Shown here: positions 34,538 through 43,353 of the stretch, in pieces
How positions within the stretch are numbered: position 1 is the first letter of the stretch
How the letters are laid out: each line of letters starts with the position of its first letter
Assembly (NCBI GenBank): GCA_023431285.1
Contig: JAEYXN010000205.1
Span: 1 to 56,250, forward strand
Direction: 5' to 3'
Length of the DNA stretch: 56,250 nucleotides
Origin: Bacteroidota bacterium
GTDB lineage: Bacteria > Bacteroidota > Bacteroidia > Cytophagales > Cyclobacteriaceae
Made by a program: the position numbers and the translations under genes
The notes under the pieces: generated by a model
Database searches by the model: none
Told to the model about the DNA's origin: nothing
The model's input: only the letters and a program-made list of their open reading frames with translations

Positions 34538-35347
34538 ATGGAGATCGCTGGCTTTATTGCTTCTGTCCTGATGGGACTTTCACTTGGGTTGATCGGTGGT
34601 GGCGGGTCGATACTTACCGTGCCCATCCTTGTGTATCTGTTCGGGGTGAACCCGGTGCTCTCAACATCCTACTCGCTTTTCGTTGTCGGACTCACAAGTT
34701 TGATAGGATCATATTCACATTTCAAGAAAGGCAATCTTGATCTGAAGACCGCGTTGATCTTCGGGATTCCATCCATTGTATCGGTGTACGCAGTTCGCAA
34801 ATTTGTGGTACCCATCATCCCTGATCCGGCTTTCCCGATCGGAGGTTTCCTTATCACGAAGAGCGCTTTCATCCTTATGGTTTTCGCTGTGCTGATGGTG
34901 TTGGCGGCTGTGTCAATGATCATGAAAAATAAGAGAGAGATACTGAATTGCGAACAGAAGATTATCTACAATTTTCCTCTTATCCTTGGTGAAGGAATTC
35001 TCGTCGGCGCAATTACCGGACTTGTTGGTGCCGGTGGTGGATTCCTGATTATTCCAGCGCTTGTACTGTTCGGTGGGTTGTGTATGAAGAAGGCAGTAGG
35101 GACTTCCCTTCTCATCATTGCCTTAAAATCTTTGATCGGATTTACTGGCGATCTTGGTTCAGGACTTCAACTCGACATTCCATTCATGTTAATGTTTACA
35201 GGCTTTGCAACTATCGGAATTATTGCCGGAACGCTGGTATCGAAACACATCTCGAATGAAAAGTTGAAGCCCGCTTTCGGATGGTTCGTGTTGGCCATGG
35301 GACTTTATATCATCAGCAAAGAACTACTTTTTACGTCTAATTTATAA
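34538..35347 (+). CDS. TauE/SafE-family anion permease
   Basis: 269 aa from ATG 34538 (ATG 34529 and TTG 34517 are in frame upstream but fall too near the promoter box). About eight membrane helices with two family repeats: SLGLIGGGGSILTVPILVYL near the N-terminus and TGLVGAGGGFLIIPALVLF in the second half. Exports or imports sulfite, thiosulfate or sulfonates. First gene of the sulfur operon. Confidence 0.9.
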   Translation: MEIAGFIASVLMGLSLGLIGGGGSILTVPILVYLFGVNPVLSTSYSLFVVGLTSLIGSYSHFKKGNLDLKTALIFGIPSIVSVYAVRKFVVPIIPDPAFPIGGFLITKSAFILMVFAVLMVLAAVSMIMKNKREILNCEQKIIYNFPLILGEGILVGAITGLVGAGGGFLIIPALVLFGGLCMKKAVGTSLLIIALKSLIGFTGDLGSGLQLDIPFMLMFTGFATIGIIAGTLVSKHISNEKLKPAFGWFVLAMGLYIISKELLFTSNL

Positions 35348-35358
35348 CCAATTGAATT

Positions 35359-35561
35359 ATGAAACATCTTAAATCAATAATAGGAATTATCGCAGGTGCC
35401 GTAGCCGGATTTAGTTATTGGTTGGCTGTAACGCAGGAACCTGTGCCATAACTTCTTCGCCATTCAACAGCACCATCTATGGAGGACTGATGGGGATCCT
35501 GCTTGTTAATGAGTTGTCGGGAAAAGGAAAAGAAAAGGCAGAAGATAAATCTTCATTGTGA
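35359..35561 (+). pseudogene. frameshifted DUF6132-like small membrane protein
   Basis: ATG 35359 reads MKHLKSIIGIIAGAVAGFSY then WLAVTQEPVP and stops. One frame over, starting right after TAT TGG, the sequence continues GCNAGTCAITSSPFNSTIYG and GLMGILLVNEL to TGA 35561, the expected second half (GC-x3-TCAITS, STIYG) of the small two-helix proteins found in these sulfur loci. A single-base loss near 35425 explains it. It may be a true mutation or an assembly error, because the rest of the operon is intact. Confidence 0.75.
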
Positions 35562-35617
35562 CATTAGTTACGGAAGCCCTCTGGAAAATCATCTAATCTT
35601 GTATTTCTTTTTAAACT

Positions 35618-36187
35618 ATGTTAGAAATCATTCGTCAACCCTGGCCGTGGTATGTAGCGGGAGCGCTGATAGGACTCACGGTGCCGGCATTATTGCTAAT
35701 CGGGAACAAACACTTTGGCATATCATCGTCACTCCGACACATTTGTGCCGCGTGCGTTCCTGGTAATATTTCGTTTTTCAAATACGACTGGAAAAAGGAA
35801 GCATGGAATCTCTTTTTCGTTGCGGGCATTCTGATCGGAGGAATTGTCGCGACACAGCTATTAAGCAATCCTGACCCGATTGTCATCGCATCAGAAACGG
35901 TCAAAGATCTCGAGTCGCTGAACATCGAAGTTGATCACAACCTCATGCCGGCATCGATCTTCAGCGTTGAGAATGTCCTGAGCTTAAAAGGCCTGATCTT
36001 CTTTGTGATTGGAGGATTCCTCGTTGGATTCGGAACCCGCTATGCCGGTGGATGCACTTCCGGACATTCAATCATGGGGCTGTCGACTCTGCAATGGCCA
36101 TCACTGGTTGCAACGTGCTGTTTCATGGGTGGTGGTTTCGCAATGGTGCACCTTGTATTTCCATGGATCATGTCAATTATCGCTTAA
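35618..36187 (+). CDS. YeeE/YedE-family sulfur transporter, half 1
   Basis: 189 aa with about four to five helices. The signature GFGTRYAGGCTSGHSIMGL contains the conserved cysteine thought to relay thiosulfate in TsuA-type transporters. An earlier CAACVPGNISFF adds two more cysteines. Full-length YeeE proteins have two such halves; here the second is a separate gene 11 bp downstream, and the two should form one transporter. Confidence 0.9.
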   Translation: MLEIIRQPWPWYVAGALIGLTVPALLLIGNKHFGISSSLRHICAACVPGNISFFKYDWKKEAWNLFFVAGILIGGIVATQLLSNPDPIVIASETVKDLESLNIEVDHNLMPASIFSVENVLSLKGLIFFVIGGFLVGFGTRYAGGCTSGHSIMGLSTLQWPSLVATCCFMGGGFAMVHLVFPWIMSIIA

Positions 36188-36198
36188 CGAAGTTACTG

Positions 36199-36702
36199 AT
36201 GAAAAATATAGAAGCTAACAAGCCAATTCAGGCGACACATCCAATTGAGTGTGAAGCACCAAATGACCAGGTCATGGATGAGAATCCGGTTGTGTCAAAT
36301 TTAAAGTATCTGGCTCTGGGCGTTCTTTTCGGGATAGTATTTGTGAAGGCCGAAGTCGTCTCCTGGTACCGGATCCAGGAAATGTTCAGGCTCCACTCCT
36401 TTCACATGTACGGAGTCATCGGTTCTGCAGTCGTGGTGGGTATGCTTTCGGTGTGGGCCATCAAACACTTTAAGGTGAAGACTGCGCAAAATGAGAAGGT
36501 CGTATTTCACGAAAAGAAATTCCATTGGGGAAATATTATCGGTGCCTTGATTTTCGGGTTGGGATGGGCGCTCACAGGAGCGTGCCCCGGTCCGTTGTTC
36601 GCGCAGATCGGTAGTGGATTTGTTGTTGTCGCTGTAACGCTACTTTCTGCCATCGGCGGAACATGGGTGTATGGGCTATTGAGAGATAGATTACCACATT
36701 AA
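36199..36702 (+). CDS. YeeE/YedE-family sulfur transporter, half 2
   Basis: 167 aa from ATG 36199; a longer in-frame extension to 36052 overlaps half 1 and is rejected. Contains four helices and GLGWALTGACPGPLFAQIG, the second-half equivalent of the conserved cysteine loop. Acts with half 1 to import thiosulfate or polysulfide-type sulfur. Confidence 0.9.
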   Translation: MKNIEANKPIQATHPIECEAPNDQVMDENPVVSNLKYLALGVLFGIVFVKAEVVSWYRIQEMFRLHSFHMYGVIGSAVVVGMLSVWAIKHFKVKTAQNEKVVFHEKKFHWGNIIGALIFGLGWALTGACPGPLFAQIGSGFVVVAVTLLSAIGGTWVYGLLRDRLPH

Positions 36703-36859
36703 GGCCAAAACAATTTCAGAGATGCAATGCTAGCAGCTTCTGTTGTATCGGCAAGTTTGATATTTCGTATGTCGATGGCTTTGTGACCAGTGTCACTGAA
36801 TGGCGGAATAACAAAAGCGAACTTTGAAATCGAAAACGAAAAAACTAAATCAGCAGAAT

Positions 36860-37186
36860 ATGTTTAACTTATTTTCAAACGAAACAAAGGCGTACAAATC
36901 GCTTAGCGGAAAAGAGTTCAAAGATGAATATTCTAAAAGTAAGCAGCCGGTAATGATCGATGTTAGAACGCCAGCAGAGTTTGCTTCCGGTTCCATCGGT
37001 AACGCCAAAAATATTGACGTGCTGTCTCTGAATTTTAAGAAGCAGCTTAATTCACTCGACAAAGGAAAAGAGTACTTCCTTTTTTGTCGTAGCGGCAGCC
37101 GCAGTGGTCAGGCTTGTAGTATCATGGCGGCACATGGATTTAAGGTATATAACCTCAAAGGTGGTATTGGTGCCTGGCCTGAATAA
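36860..37186 (+). CDS. single-domain rhodanese
   Basis: 108 aa from ATG 36860 (MFNLFSNETKAYKSLSGKEF); 12 further upstream codons are in frame but look like leader. Active-site loop Cys76-RSGSRSG with the preceding FLF strand, and the CH2-type motif VMIDVRTPAEFASGSI. Transfers sulfane sulfur in the cytoplasm, probably sulfur brought in by the YeeE pair. Confidence 0.92.
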   Translation: MFNLFSNETKAYKSLSGKEFKDEYSKSKQPVMIDVRTPAEFASGSIGNAKNIDVLSLNFKKQLNSLDKGKEYFLFCRSGSRSGQACSIMAAHGFKVYNLKGGIGAWPE

Positions 37187-37222
37187 ATTCCCGAACTTTG
37201 TTATTAACTAAATCGACGAGAT

Positions 37223-38629
37223 ATGTTCTTTCAGCATGTATATGACAAAAGCCTGGCGCAGGCAAGCTACTTTATAGGATGTCAGAAGTGTGGTGTTGCT
37301 CTGGTGATAGATCCTAAACGGGATGTAGACACCTATATTAAAATCGCGAAGCAGAACAAGATGCAGATCACGCATATTGCTGAGACGCATATTCACGCAG
37401 ACTTCCTTTCTGGATCGAGAGAACTTGCCGCCCTCACAGGCGCGAAACTCTATCTTTCGGATGAAGGCGGACCAGATTGGCAGTACGAGTTTGATCACGT
37501 TGGATTAAAAGATGGTGATCAATTCGAAGTTGGAAACCTCAGGATCGATGTGATTCATACACCGGGTCATACGCCTGAGAGCATCAGCTTCCTTTTGACA
37601 GATGTTCCGGCATCTGATAAGCCAGTCATGTTGTTCACCGGGGACTTTGTTTTCGTTGGCGATATAGGACGACCCGACCTTCTGGAAAAGGCTGCAGGTT
37701 TGGCTGGTACTCAGGAGGCTGGTGCTAAGGAGATGTTTAAATCCGTGAAGCGTTTCGCTGAACTTCCCGATTACATTCAGCTATGGCCCGGGCATGGCGC
37801 GGGATCTGCCTGTGGTAAGTCATTGGGTGCGGTTCCGAGTTCAACGGTGGGATATGAAAAGCTTCGTAACTGGGCGTTTCAATACGACACTGATGAAAAG
37901 GGTTTTGTGAAATATCTTCTCGAGGATCAGCCAGAGCCTCCGAGGTATTTTGCTAAGATGAAGAAGCTGAACAAGATCGACAGACCTTTGCTGACCGAGG
38001 TTCCAAAACTGAATAAGCTTTCTGTGAAACAATTGAATGACGCCCTTGAGAACGGTGTGAAGGTGATTGACACACGAATGAAGTCCGACTTCGCGAAGGG
38101 TTTCATTCCTGGTACCCTAAACATTCAAGGCAACAACGCGTTTGGAACGTGGATGGGATGGTTTGTTTCTTACGATGAACCATTTATTCTGATTGCCGAA
38201 GAATCAAAGCTCGATGATCTCACGAGAAAGCTGATGCGAATTGGAATGGATAACATCATGGGATATGTTGATGGTGTCGAGTCATGGGTCAACGACGGAG
38301 GAAAACTCTCAACGGTGGATATTATTTCGATGGATGAATTCAAGAACGTCTTGGAAACAAATCATACGCAGATCATCGACTTACGCGGCGCATCAGAATA
38401 TAAATCGGGACACGTTAAAGGAACTGACAATATATTCGTTGGTACTTTGGAGCAGAACCTTGATAAGGTTAAGAAGGATCAGCAAGTAGTCATACACTGT
38501 CAATCAGGTGATCGTGCTACAATCGGATATTCTATCCTGGCAAGGAATGGATTTACGAATGTAAAGAACTATTCGGCGGGAATGAATGAATGGAGTAAAT
38601 CAGGAAATGATGTTGTGAAGGAACAATAA
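37223..38629 (+). CDS. metallo-beta-lactamase fold persulfide dioxygenase-like protein with two rhodanese domains
   Basis: 468 aa. The N-terminal MBL domain has ETHIHADFLSGSREL, HTPGHTPES and GDFVFVGDIGRPDLL, the ETHE1-type mononuclear iron site. A first rhodanese-like domain (about 265-360) lacks the catalytic cysteine (PFILIAEESKLDDL), and the second (about 365-460) has Cys426 in IHCQSGDRATIG. Such fusions oxidise glutathione-like persulfide to sulfite and exchange it with thiosulfate. Last gene of the sulfur operon; product sulfite could leave by the TauE permease. Confidence 0.93.
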   Translation: MFFQHVYDKSLAQASYFIGCQKCGVALVIDPKRDVDTYIKIAKQNKMQITHIAETHIHADFLSGSRELAALTGAKLYLSDEGGPDWQYEFDHVGLKDGDQFEVGNLRIDVIHTPGHTPESISFLLTDVPASDKPVMLFTGDFVFVGDIGRPDLLEKAAGLAGTQEAGAKEMFKSVKRFAELPDYIQLWPGHGAGSACGKSLGAVPSSTVGYEKLRNWAFQYDTDEKGFVKYLLEDQPEPPRYFAKMKKLNKIDRPLLTEVPKLNKLSVKQLNDALENGVKVIDTRMKSDFAKGFIPGTLNIQGNNAFGTWMGWFVSYDEPFILIAEESKLDDLTRKLMRIGMDNIMGYVDGVESWVNDGGKLSTVDIISMDEFKNVLETNHTQIIDLRGASEYKSGHVKGTDNIFVGTLEQNLDKVKKDQQVVIHCQSGDRATIGYSILARNGFTNVKNYSAGMNEWSKSGNDVVKEQ

Positions 38630-38787
38630 CGCACTTCTTCAGAAGACAGGGGACGCGTCAACAGCTTTTGTGTTCTCCTTCTCAGGACCCGGTCATGTTG
38701 ACCATGACAGTTTAAGGGAGTTCGGCCCAGCGCAACTTCTGACGATCTCAGTAGAAGTGGTAATGCCCAACGCCCGGTATCCAATAT

Positions 38788-38918
38788 GCAATAACGTTTG
38801 TGCATAAGCAGTGGCGGGAGTTGGAAGCGCGTCACTGTCCCACGAAACAAAACGTTATTTGAAAATCTAAACTACAAATTTACAGTGAACCCGCCATTGA
38901 TTATGCACTTTGTTAGGC
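38788..38918. mobile_element. integron attC-like palindrome
   Basis: Arm GTGCATAAGCAGTGGCGGG (38800-38818) pairs with CCCGCCATTGATTATGCAC (38890-38908) at 17 of 19 positions; outside lie ATAAC (38791) and GTTAGGC (38912-38918), the latter a perfect R' core (GTTRRRY). A 71-base centre separates the arms. A GCCCAAC (RYYYAAC) also occurs at 38765. The layout is that of an attC recombination site. GTTAGGCGCTGGC recurs at 43064. No integrase gene is in the window. Confidence 0.55.
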
Positions 38919-39106
38919 GCTGGCCCTTCTCGCATTCCACGTTCTTCTTTATCAGCGTTTGTGTCCTGCGGATTAATGCTTAAATTTGTCACATTAAAGT
39001 CTTCCTGTAAAATATTTTAATTTTTTATCCGCGGATGAGTCCGTGGCTCAGTGTCGTCAACGGACACCGTTTTAAATATATTATCCAAAATTTTTACAGG
39101 AATCAT

Positions 39107-39745
39107 ATGAATCATAACAATAAATTAGCAGTAATTGGAGGAACCGGCAAATCAGGAAAGTATCTCGTTAGTCAACTACTCACTCATGGATTTTATTTGA
39201 AACTCTTATTGAGAAATCCAGAAACTTTTCAGGTGAGAAGTCCATTCATTGAAGTCGTAAAGGGAGACGCGCGGAACTACGAGTCTATCCACTCATTGGT
39301 CGATGGTTGTCAATCTGTGATTAGCACTCTGGGTCAACCACAAGGAGAGACATCCATATTCAGTCAAGCGACAAGTAATGTTATACGAGCAATGACACAG
39401 TTCAATATTAACCGTTACATATTAACGACCGGATTGAGTGTTGATACCCCTATTGATAAGAAAGGGCAAATGGCCAAAATGGCAACTGATTGGATGAAAT
39501 CAAATTATTCTGAAACAACTCTCGACAAACAAGTCGAATTTGATATCCTTTCAAAAAGTAATGTAAACTGGACATTAGTCCGACTACCACTAATTGAATT
39601 AACAGAAGAAAGAAGGAAAGTAATTGTCAGCTTGGAGGATTGTCCTGGCAATAAAATTAGTTCAACCGATCTTGCCGATTTTCTCATTGAACAACTTTCT
39701 GAGGAGTACTATTTCAAAAAGGCGCCTTTTGTCGCAAATCCATAA
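39107..39745 (+). CDS. NAD(P)-binding Rossmann-fold protein (SDR, NmrA-like)
   Basis: 212 aa from ATG 39107; an extension to 39035 is possible but unsupported. Nucleotide-binding loop GGTGKSGKYLVSQLL near the N-terminus and TLGQPQGETS, RYILTTGLSVDTP later, typical of atypical SDRs that act as NAD(P)H-dependent reductases or sensors. The gene and flanks are clearly more AT-rich than neighbouring genes, and it lies between an attC-like site and a GCCTAAC half-site (39832), which suggests it arrived as a cassette. Confidence 0.82.
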   Translation: MNHNNKLAVIGGTGKSGKYLVSQLLTHGFYLKLLLRNPETFQVRSPFIEVVKGDARNYESIHSLVDGCQSVISTLGQPQGETSIFSQATSNVIRAMTQFNINRYILTTGLSVDTPIDKKGQMAKMATDWMKSNYSETTLDKQVEFDILSKSNVNWTLVRLPLIELTEERRKVIVSLEDCPGNKISSTDLADFLIEQLSEEYYFKKAPFVANP

Positions 39746-40281
39746 CAAAAGTCAACAGTGGGTCAACGTTGGCTCACTGTTTCTTTTTCAAAGTATCTCA
39801 CATTCTATCAACCGTGCTTGTCTGGGCTTGCGCCTAACAAATGGGTGAGTGGAAACTTTCCCCGAAGAGGACACCGCGCGAGGGATGGAAGTGAAAAGCC
39901 CGCAGCAGCGTAAGGGAAGAGTGTTGGGCGAGGACTTGTAACGGACAGCCCGGCCCGCAGGGACGCGCCATGAAATAAGTCTTCGAGAAATTCGAGCTTA
40001 GAAAGGCTGGATACTAAATGCCCAATATCAAGCGTCTCATCTCAAATGCCGGCAAGATGATTCCTTCCAATTCATGTTGATGAAACAAAATACACCCCTT
40101 CAGGGGCCGGGGGTTGGGTAGACTTAGAATGCCAAGATTTCTCAGAAAGGATAGTTCTCTCAAATAAAACAGTAGCCGTGGCGTTGAGCTGACGTTAACG
40201 TTTAAGTTAAGGCTGAATTATATCGTGGATAGTGTGTCTATATTTCGAAGGGTCAAATGATCAGATCCGGTTCGCGCTATC
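39746..40281. other. repeat-bearing intergenic stretch
   Basis: Contains the attC half-site GCCTAAC (39832-39838), followed 37 bp later by the structured repeat at 39876. The remainder to 40281 has no gene or hairpin that I can recognise. Confidence 0.5.
39873..39970. repeat. structured dispersed element (GCGCGAGGGATGGAAGTG type)
   Basis: About 95 bp, opening CGCGCGAGGGATGGAAG and closing CCCGCAGGGACGCGCC, so the two ends can pair (GCGCG with CGCGC). The interior has CGCAGCAGCGTAAGGG and GGCGAGGACTTG. Partial copies of its start occur twice at 17.1-17.3 kb. It seems to interrupt the second attC-like site. Looks like a REP-type element or structured RNA; the family name is not known to me. 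Confidence 0.55.
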
Positions 40282-40315
40282 TCAAAAAAAAAGGCTACCC
40301 ATCGGGTAGCCTTTT
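40282..40315 (-). terminator. intrinsic terminator of the cold-shock gene
   Basis: Minus strand reads GGCTACCC-GAT-GGGTAGCC followed by TTTTTTTTT; on the plus strand GGCTACCC is 40293-40300 and GGGTAGCC 40304-40311. Strong, 18 bp past the csp stop. Confidence 0.88.
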
Positions 40316-40333
40316 GTCTTATGCTATAAGTGA

Positions 40334-40525
40334 TTACATCACGCGTGTTACGTTCACTGCATTAAGCCCTTTCTTGCCTTGTTCTTCATCGTATTCAACT
40401 TCATCGTTTTCACGGATCTCGTCAACTAAACCTGAAACGTGAACAAAGATGTCTGTTTTAGAATTGGCTGGTGTAATGAAACCGAAACCTTTGGCTTCAT
40501 TGAAAAACTTTACTGTTCCTTGCAT
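40334..40525 (-). CDS. cold-shock domain protein
   Basis: 63 aa, a single OB-fold cold-shock domain. RNP1 is KGFGFIT and RNP2 DIFVHV; the N-terminus MQGTVKFFNEAKGFGFI is canonical. Binds single-stranded RNA/DNA and melts mRNA structure. The ~200-bp leader upstream could be a temperature-responsive 5' UTR, as in other csp genes, though no structure was established. Confidence 0.95.
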   Translation of the reverse strand: MQGTVKFFNEAKGFGFITPANSKTDIFVHVSGLVDEIRENDEVEYDEEQGKKGLNAVNVTRVM

Positions 40526-40721
40526 TGTATAAAAATTAAAAATAAAACGTCTTCAAACTCCTGAAAAGTTAGCAATGGCCGATACGACCTTTGACCTGAT
40601 TCCTAAGAGTTACTAAATAAGAAGGTGGAAGACAAAAAAAACCTGAGCGAGTTTGCTGAAAGGCACTGATTCTTAATTGCTCAGCAAGATACATCGACTT
40701 ACAGCGCAATCCTAATAGTAC

Positions 40722-41585
40722 TTATCCCAAATGGCTCTGTAACTTAAATTTACTTGAAGTGGTTCGCAGTCTCCTTGTAGCTTTCTCTTTGATCTGCCTC
40801 ACTCTCTCACGGGTAAGATTGAATTTCTCTCCGATCTCCTCCAGCGTCATGGCAGGACAGTTGTTCAGTCCGAAGTAGTGACTGATAACCTCAGCTTCCC
40901 GTGGTGTGAGAGTTGTCAGGGCGCGCTGTATATCTTGCGTTAATGAATCGGTCATCATTTGCGTCTCCGGACTTGATTCATTCGCGTCGGAAAGAACATC
41001 CAGGAGACTTCCATCTTCACCTTGAGAAAAGGGCGCATCCATCGAGACGTGGCGACCAGCAACCTTCAGATTAGCCTGAACCTCTTCGATGGTCACTCCA
41101 ATAACTTCAGCAACTTCTTCTGGTGATGGTTCCCTCTGAAATTTTTGTTCGAGGTCGGAAAACGTCTTGGAAATCTTGGTCAATGAGCTCACCCTGTTCA
41201 ATGGCAGGCGAACAATTCTTGATTGCTCGGCAAGGGCTTGCATAATCGACTGACGAATCCACCAGACTGCATACGAGATGAATTTAAAGCCGCGTGTCTC
41301 ATCAAAGCGTTTTGCCGCTTTGATCAAACCAAGATTGCCTTCGTTAATGAGGTCGCCGAGTGTAAGGCCATTGTTTTGATATTGCTTCGCAACAGAAACC
41401 ACAAAACGCAAATTGGCTTTAGTCAGCTTCTCAAGAGCAATTTGATCGCCTTCCCTGATGCGTTTCGCAAGTTCAACCTCGACCTCAGAAGTAATCAAAT
41501 CTACCTTTCCTATTTCCTGCAAGTATTTGTCCAGCGACTGAGCTTCACGGTTGGTGATTTGTTTACTGATCTTTAGTTGTCTCAT
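40722..41585 (-). CDS. rpoD: primary RNA polymerase sigma-70 factor (short Bacteroidota type)
   Basis: 287 aa, much shorter than E. coli RpoD because region 1.1 and the non-conserved insert are missing, as is usual in Bacteroidota. Region 1.2 (DKYLQEIGKVDLI), region 2 (NLRFVVSVAKQYQNNGLTLG, RFDETRGFKFISYAVWWIRQ), region 3 (VRLPLNRVSSL) and region 4 (LTLEEIGEKFNLTRERVRQI with the substitution MTLEE) are all intact. Recognises TTG/TAnnTTTG promoters such as those noted in this window. Confidence 0.95.
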   Translation of the reverse strand: MRQLKISKQITNREAQSLDKYLQEIGKVDLITSEVEVELAKRIREGDQIALEKLTKANLRFVVSVAKQYQNNGLTLGDLINEGNLGLIKAAKRFDETRGFKFISYAVWWIRQSIMQALAEQSRIVRLPLNRVSSLTKISKTFSDLEQKFQREPSPEEVAEVIGVTIEEVQANLKVAGRHVSMDAPFSQGEDGSLLDVLSDANESSPETQMMTDSLTQDIQRALTTLTPREAEVISHYFGLNNCPAMTLEEIGEKFNLTRERVRQIKEKATRRLRTTSSKFKLQSHLG

Positions 41586-41874
41586 TAATGAAAATTTAGA
41601 TTGAAAGCTTATTAGAAGGCGTCATACCTCTACAAATACCGATGGTACCGGCAGGAAAGTGGTCTTTTCGTAGAGTATGGTGATTATTCAAAAGGTGGGT
41701 CAAATATACGCATTTAACTCCAGAGCACAATAAATAGTTCACCGCCGTCTACAATTTTACGCCGTGCTTATGGCTTATTATGATAACTAATCGCAAAAAG
41801 CAGGGTATCAATCGTCGGGATGGATCGGAGACAGTCGGGAAAGAACGGCCAACGGGACCTCTATCCTATTATTT

Positions 41875-42933
41875 TCAAAACTGGTAAACCACAGCGTTGA
41901 TATTCATACCGGCGCCCACGGATGCAAAAATTGCCTTATCACCTTTGCTGATGGAGTGATCTTTAAGTTGGCCAGTGAGAATAAGATCCAGCAGCGTAGG
42001 CACGGTGGCCACTGAGCTGTTTCCAAGAAACCCAATGGTCATCGGCATTACGCTTTCCGGTACTGAATCCATATCGTACAAACGATAGAGCCTTTCCGCG
42101 ATAGCGTTGTCCATTTTTTCGTTCGCCTGGTGTATCAGGATCTTGTTAATATCTCTTAGATGCACGTTAGCGTTGTCAAGCGCTGCCTTGATTACCAGGG
42201 GCACATGACTCAATGCAAATTCGTAAACCTTTCTCCCTTTCATCTTCACGAACAAGTCTGAATTGTTATGAGATGGATTCGTTGAGCGTTCCATATTGAG
42301 AAGCATGGCGTGCTGAACAGCATGCGTCTGTGTTTTGTGAGAAAGAATACCACCTGATTGTGATGCCTCCAAAACAACTGCGCCCGCGCCGTCACTGAAT
42401 ATCATAGAGTCCCGATCATGTGGATCAACTACTCGCGACAACGTTTCTGTACCGATGACGAGACAGCGCTTCGCATCGCCGGACTTTATGAAATAATTCG
42501 CATGGATCACGCCTTCAACCCAGCCGGGGCACCCGAATGGTAAGTCATACGCCACGCAATCAGGATTATTGATTTGTAGCAATGCCTTGATCTTTGAAGC
42601 AAGAGATGGGACCATGTTCACCCGATTACTTCCATGGATCATATCGCCAAAATTATGGGCGGTGATAATGTAATCAATCTCTTCTTTTTCTATTGATGCA
42701 TTATGAATGGCGCGCTCAGCCGCAAGGAATCCAAGATCAGAGGCGAGTTGATTTGGTTGTGCATATCGTCGTTCCTGAATTCCGGTTATGTCAGAAAACT
42801 TTTCAATAATTGATTGATTTGATTTCAAGACCGGCATTCCATCAGCTTCATAGAATTGTGCGTCTGCAAAAGAAGAATTGTCGATGAGAATGTCGGGAAT
42901 ATAACTACCCGTGCCGGTGATGATCGATGTCAT
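41875..42933 (-). CDS. ketoacyl-ACP synthase III-like (FabH family)
   Basis: 352-aa thiolase-fold enzyme with a complete Cys135 (DLPFGCPGWVEG), His268 (ILIHQANEKMD) and Asn305 (GFLGNSSVATVP) triad. Starts MTSIITGTGSYIPDILIDNS. The active-site surroundings (FGCPGW rather than AACSGF) separate it from housekeeping FabH, so it may start synthesis of a special acyl chain. Standalone gene, no fatty-acid or polyketide partners nearby. Confidence 0.88.
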   Translation of the reverse strand: MTSIITGTGSYIPDILIDNSSFADAQFYEADGMPVLKSNQSIIEKFSDITGIQERRYAQPNQLASDLGFLAAERAIHNASIEKEEIDYIITAHNFGDMIHGSNRVNMVPSLASKIKALLQINNPDCVAYDLPFGCPGWVEGVIHANYFIKSGDAKRCLVIGTETLSRVVDPHDRDSMIFSDGAGAVVLEASQSGGILSHKTQTHAVQHAMLLNMERSTNPSHNNSDLFVKMKGRKVYEFALSHVPLVIKAALDNANVHLRDINKILIHQANEKMDNAIAERLYRLYDMDSVPESVMPMTIGFLGNSSVATVPTLLDLILTGQLKDHSISKGDKAIFASVGAGMNINAVVYQF

Positions 42934-43353
42934 TGTGTTGTGAGTTAGAAATAACTAAGCATATAATTCCAATTACATCGGATTTTTTTGAATGGGTGAC
43001 AAATTAAAATTGATGCGGAGCATTTCAAAGATCAAAACCATTTTTCGAACAGGATTAACATTCGTTAGGCGCTGGCTTCAGTCGTCACTTTGCGAGACCA
43101 GATTCATAAGAGGTACCGTTTCCTGAAATTTTATGGACAGGTGTGTTTTGTTATCTGTAGTGTTAATCATGATCTCCTGTTTAAAGTTTCTTTTCTGTTA
43201 TGAGGCTGAAGCGAAGCGGTACCGTATGAATTCTTGGACCCACATAGCTCAACGCGTGTTTGACCCAGGCCTGCTTTGTGCAATACCGTTCAATGATGAG
43301 CTTCGAGCCATTATTGAGGTGACAAATAGAGTTTCATTAAACTGATCTGTATA
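42934..43353. other. intergenic stretch with attC-like core
   Basis: GTTAGGCGCTGGC (43064-43076) repeats the core at 38912. A 70-codon plus-strand frame (43133-43345) starting MDRCVLLSVVLIMISCLKFL has a hydrophobic start but weak overall coding character; I leave it uncalled. A small palindrome AACTGAT-N6-ATCAGTT (43340-43359) spans the TolC stop. Confidence 0.45.

Noticed and set aside
36052..36198. Upstream extension of the second YeeE half
   Set aside because: It lies inside the first half's coding frame; ATG 36199 sits 11 bp after that stop and fits operon spacing.
43133..43345. 70-aa frame with hydrophobic start
   Set aside because: Poor coding character after residue 25 and no neighbour relation; left as unannotated.
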